Assembly (NCBI RefSeq): GCF_002262935.1
Contig: NZ_NPIA01000004.1
Coordinates: forward strand, 229,509-293,508
Reading direction: 5' to 3'
DNA: 64,000 bases
Source: Lottiidibacillus patelloidae
Lineage (GTDB): Bacteria; Bacillota; Bacilli; Bacillales; SA5d-4
Numbering within the stretch: position 1 is the stretch's first letter; every line of letters starts with the position of its first letter. The notes beneath the pieces were generated by a model. That model searched no databases and had not been told where the DNA came from. It was given only the letters and a program-made list of their open reading frames with translations. Positions 62,770 through 64,000 of the stretch are shown here, one piece after another. A program made the position numbers and the translations under genes.

Positions 62770-63639
62770 ATGGAAGACATTTTAAGACCTCTCTATCAAG
62801 AACGAGCAAGTCATAAAGATACATTAGGAATATTATTAATTGAAAAAGTAGTAACTAATCCTAAACTCACAGAGGATTTTGATGCAATTCTTTTTGTAAT
62901 TACGGAAAATGATGATCAAAAATGGACAGTAAAACATTATGCTTTTGAAAATCAAAAAGCTGCCCTTCATATAGTGAGTAAACAACAACTAAAAGATTGG
63001 TTTACATATGGAAGTAATCGTAAGGCTATTGAATGGGTAATTCGAGGCAAAAGTATTTTCGATCGAAATGAATTTATTGAAAACTTCAAAGAAGACTTGC
63101 GTCAATTCCCAGATGAAGACCGAAAAAAGAAAATGGGATTAGAATTCGCCAAGTTGATTAAGAGGCAAGAAGAAGGAAAAAGCTTATTTCAAGCAAGCCA
63201 ATATTTAGATTCTTTTAACCATATCGTGCATGCGTTACATCATTTAGCACGACTAGCTGTAATTGAAAAAGGTTTTTACCCTGAAATAACAGTTTGGGAT
63301 CAAGTGAAAAAAATGGAGCCTGAATTTTATAAACTTTATACAGAACTAGTTGATAGTAAGGAACCATTAGAAAAGCGTTTAGAATTAATGCTTATTGCTA
63401 GTGAGTTTTCTCTTTCGGCTAAAACAAAACTTGGTAGTCGACATTTATTAGAAGTTATGGCGGAAAAGGACACACCTTGGACTTATTCAGAATTAACAAA
63501 TCATAACGAACTAAAAGAGTATGAAGTAGATTTAGTTGTCCTTTTAGAACATCTGATTAAAAAGGAACTTCTATTAGTAGTTGAACAGGAGACAAAAGGA
63601 AAAGCTATCTATCACCGCACCTATCAAAGTAAAAAGTAA
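62770..63639 (+). CDS. ygxA: YgxA, nucleotidyltransferase-like protein
   Basis: A 289-residue protein known as YgxA beside the rrnD operon in B. subtilis. The N-terminal 100 residues look like a degenerate nucleotidyltransferase fold (TLGILLIEKVVTNPKLTEDF, DAILFVITENDDQKW); the middle is helical (YLDSFNHIVHALHHLARLAV) and the last 70 residues look like a winged helix (EVDLVVLLEHLIKKELLLVV). The biochemical role is unknown. Ribosome site GGGGAAGG. Confidence 0.9.
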   Translation: MEDILRPLYQERASHKDTLGILLIEKVVTNPKLTEDFDAILFVITENDDQKWTVKHYAFENQKAALHIVSKQQLKDWFTYGSNRKAIEWVIRGKSIFDRNEFIENFKEDLRQFPDEDRKKKMGLEFAKLIKRQEEGKSLFQASQYLDSFNHIVHALHHLARLAVIEKGFYPEITVWDQVKKMEPEFYKLYTELVDSKEPLEKRLELMLIASEFSLSAKTKLGSRHLLEVMAEKDTPWTYSELTNHNELKEYEVDLVVLLEHLIKKELLLVVEQETKGKAIYHRTYQSKK

Positions 63640-63673
63640 AATTAGATTGCATGAAACTTTTTCAAGAAAAGTA

Positions 63674-63703
63674 TTGACGATTAAGTTTCATGCATGATAT
63701 ATT
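63674..63703 (+). promoter_or_regulatory. rRNA promoter P1
   Basis: TTGACG (63674-63679) and TATATT (63698-63703) with an 18-bp spacer, upstream of the 16S rRNA gene. Confidence 0.7.
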
Positions 63704-63764
63704 ATTAAACGTCGCTGATGACGGCGGCTTAAAACAAACAGCAAAAACAAAATAAAAAACATAC

Positions 63765-63794
63765 TTGACGAATAACAATCGAGCATGATATGAT
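63765..63794 (+). promoter_or_regulatory. rRNA promoter P2
   Basis: TTGACG (63765-63770) and TATGAT (63789-63794) with an 18-bp spacer; tandem to P1 as usual for Bacillus rrn operons. Confidence 0.75.
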
Positions 63795-63811
63795 TTGAAA
63801 GTCGTCAAAAA

Positions 63812-63826
63812 TTGTTCTTTGAAAAC
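63812..63826 (+). promoter_or_regulatory. boxA antitermination element of the rrn leader
   Basis: TTGTTCTTTGAAAAC, the usual form of the Nus-factor boxA in Bacillus rRNA leaders, lies between P2 and the 16S gene. Confidence 0.7.
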
Positions 63827-63933
63827 TAAACGAAACGCCAAGCGAGTCAATCGTAATTCCTAGAGTTAACACTCTAGATAAAAGGTTCCATACACCTTTC
63901 AAAAAAAGATGGAAAATGAGCAATCAAACAAAC

Positions 63934-64000
63934 TATTATGGAGAGTTTGATCCTGGCTCAGGACGAACGCTGGCGGCGTGCCTAATACATGCAAGTCGAG
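63934..64000 (+). rRNA. rrs: 16S ribosomal RNA, 5' end (cut by window)
   Basis: GAGAGTTTGATCCTGGCTCA (63941-63960) is the universal 27F primer site of bacterial 16S rRNA, followed by GGACGAACGCTGGCGGCGTG. The mature 5' end is placed about 8 bases before it by analogy with B. subtilis. The gene continues past the window. Confidence 0.97.

Noticed and set aside
63662..63923. Minus-strand frames in the rRNA leader
   Set aside because: They lie across the tandem rrn promoters and boxA, with no ribosome site.

Overview
The window is a chromosomal segment from a low-GC, endospore-forming member of the Bacillaceae. The evidence is strong AGGAGG-type ribosome sites (with many TTG and GTG starts), spore protein genes sspK and sspE, and long gene-order agreement with the yfj-yfk and yfh-yga regions of Bacillus subtilis. 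It ends in the first bases of a 16S rRNA gene, preceded by tandem rrn promoters and by perR-ygzB-ygxA, the same order as upstream of rrnD in B. subtilis.

Layout. 1-2000: tail of a Tad-type pilus operon (TadC-like, an odd kinase-like protein, TadE-like). 2000-5400: an HD-GYP protein, a small secreted protein, and an ECF sigma factor with its own ECF-type promoter and an anti-sigma-like gene that looks frameshifted. 5500-23500: conserved housekeeping block (YihY, P1B4 metal ATPase PfeT, VanZ, a PerR-boxed thioredoxin-like gene, YfkF-like MFS, OsmC, YfkC-like MscS, YfkD, YfkAB, class I fumarase, PdaA, YfjP, YfjO). 23500-30600: accessory metabolism (oligo-1,6-glucosidase, thermolysin-type protease, a secreted D-aminoacylase-like protein without the usual HxH motif).

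30800-37900 is the standout. It is a manganese-oxidase (mnx) locus: a positional MnxD, MnxE-like and MnxF-like small proteins and a 1214-residue multicopper oxidase recognisable as MnxG, then three further genes. Two of these carry the same small beta-rich module seen in MnxD/E/F, and two are extremely Cys/His rich. In manganese-oxidising Bacillus this complex sits on the outer spore surface and oxidises Mn(II) to Mn oxides. The mnxA-C genes of the classical operon are not in the window.

38000-46300 holds several unexplained non-coding structures: a truncated sigma-factor remnant, a dense cluster of DnaA boxes with no replication gene nearby (39472-39643), a structured leader with a tRNA-like cloverleaf ahead of a GNAT gene (about 40741-40899), and a tandem intergenic repeat with a period of about 154 bp (45760-46278). 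Among them lie conserved yfhD, yfhE, yfhF, recX, yfhH, sspK and yfhJ homologues.

46300-64000 is again a conserved block: yfhP, mutY, yfhS, fabL, sspE, ygaB, ntdP, ygaD, ygaE, gsaB, a three-gene ABC exporter, a small K+ channel, bcp, a D-2-hydroxyacid dehydrogenase, a cobalamin adenosyltransferase, perR, ygzB, ygxA and rRNA. PerR links distant parts of the window: near-consensus Per boxes lie upstream of perR itself and upstream of the thioredoxin-like gene at 9390.
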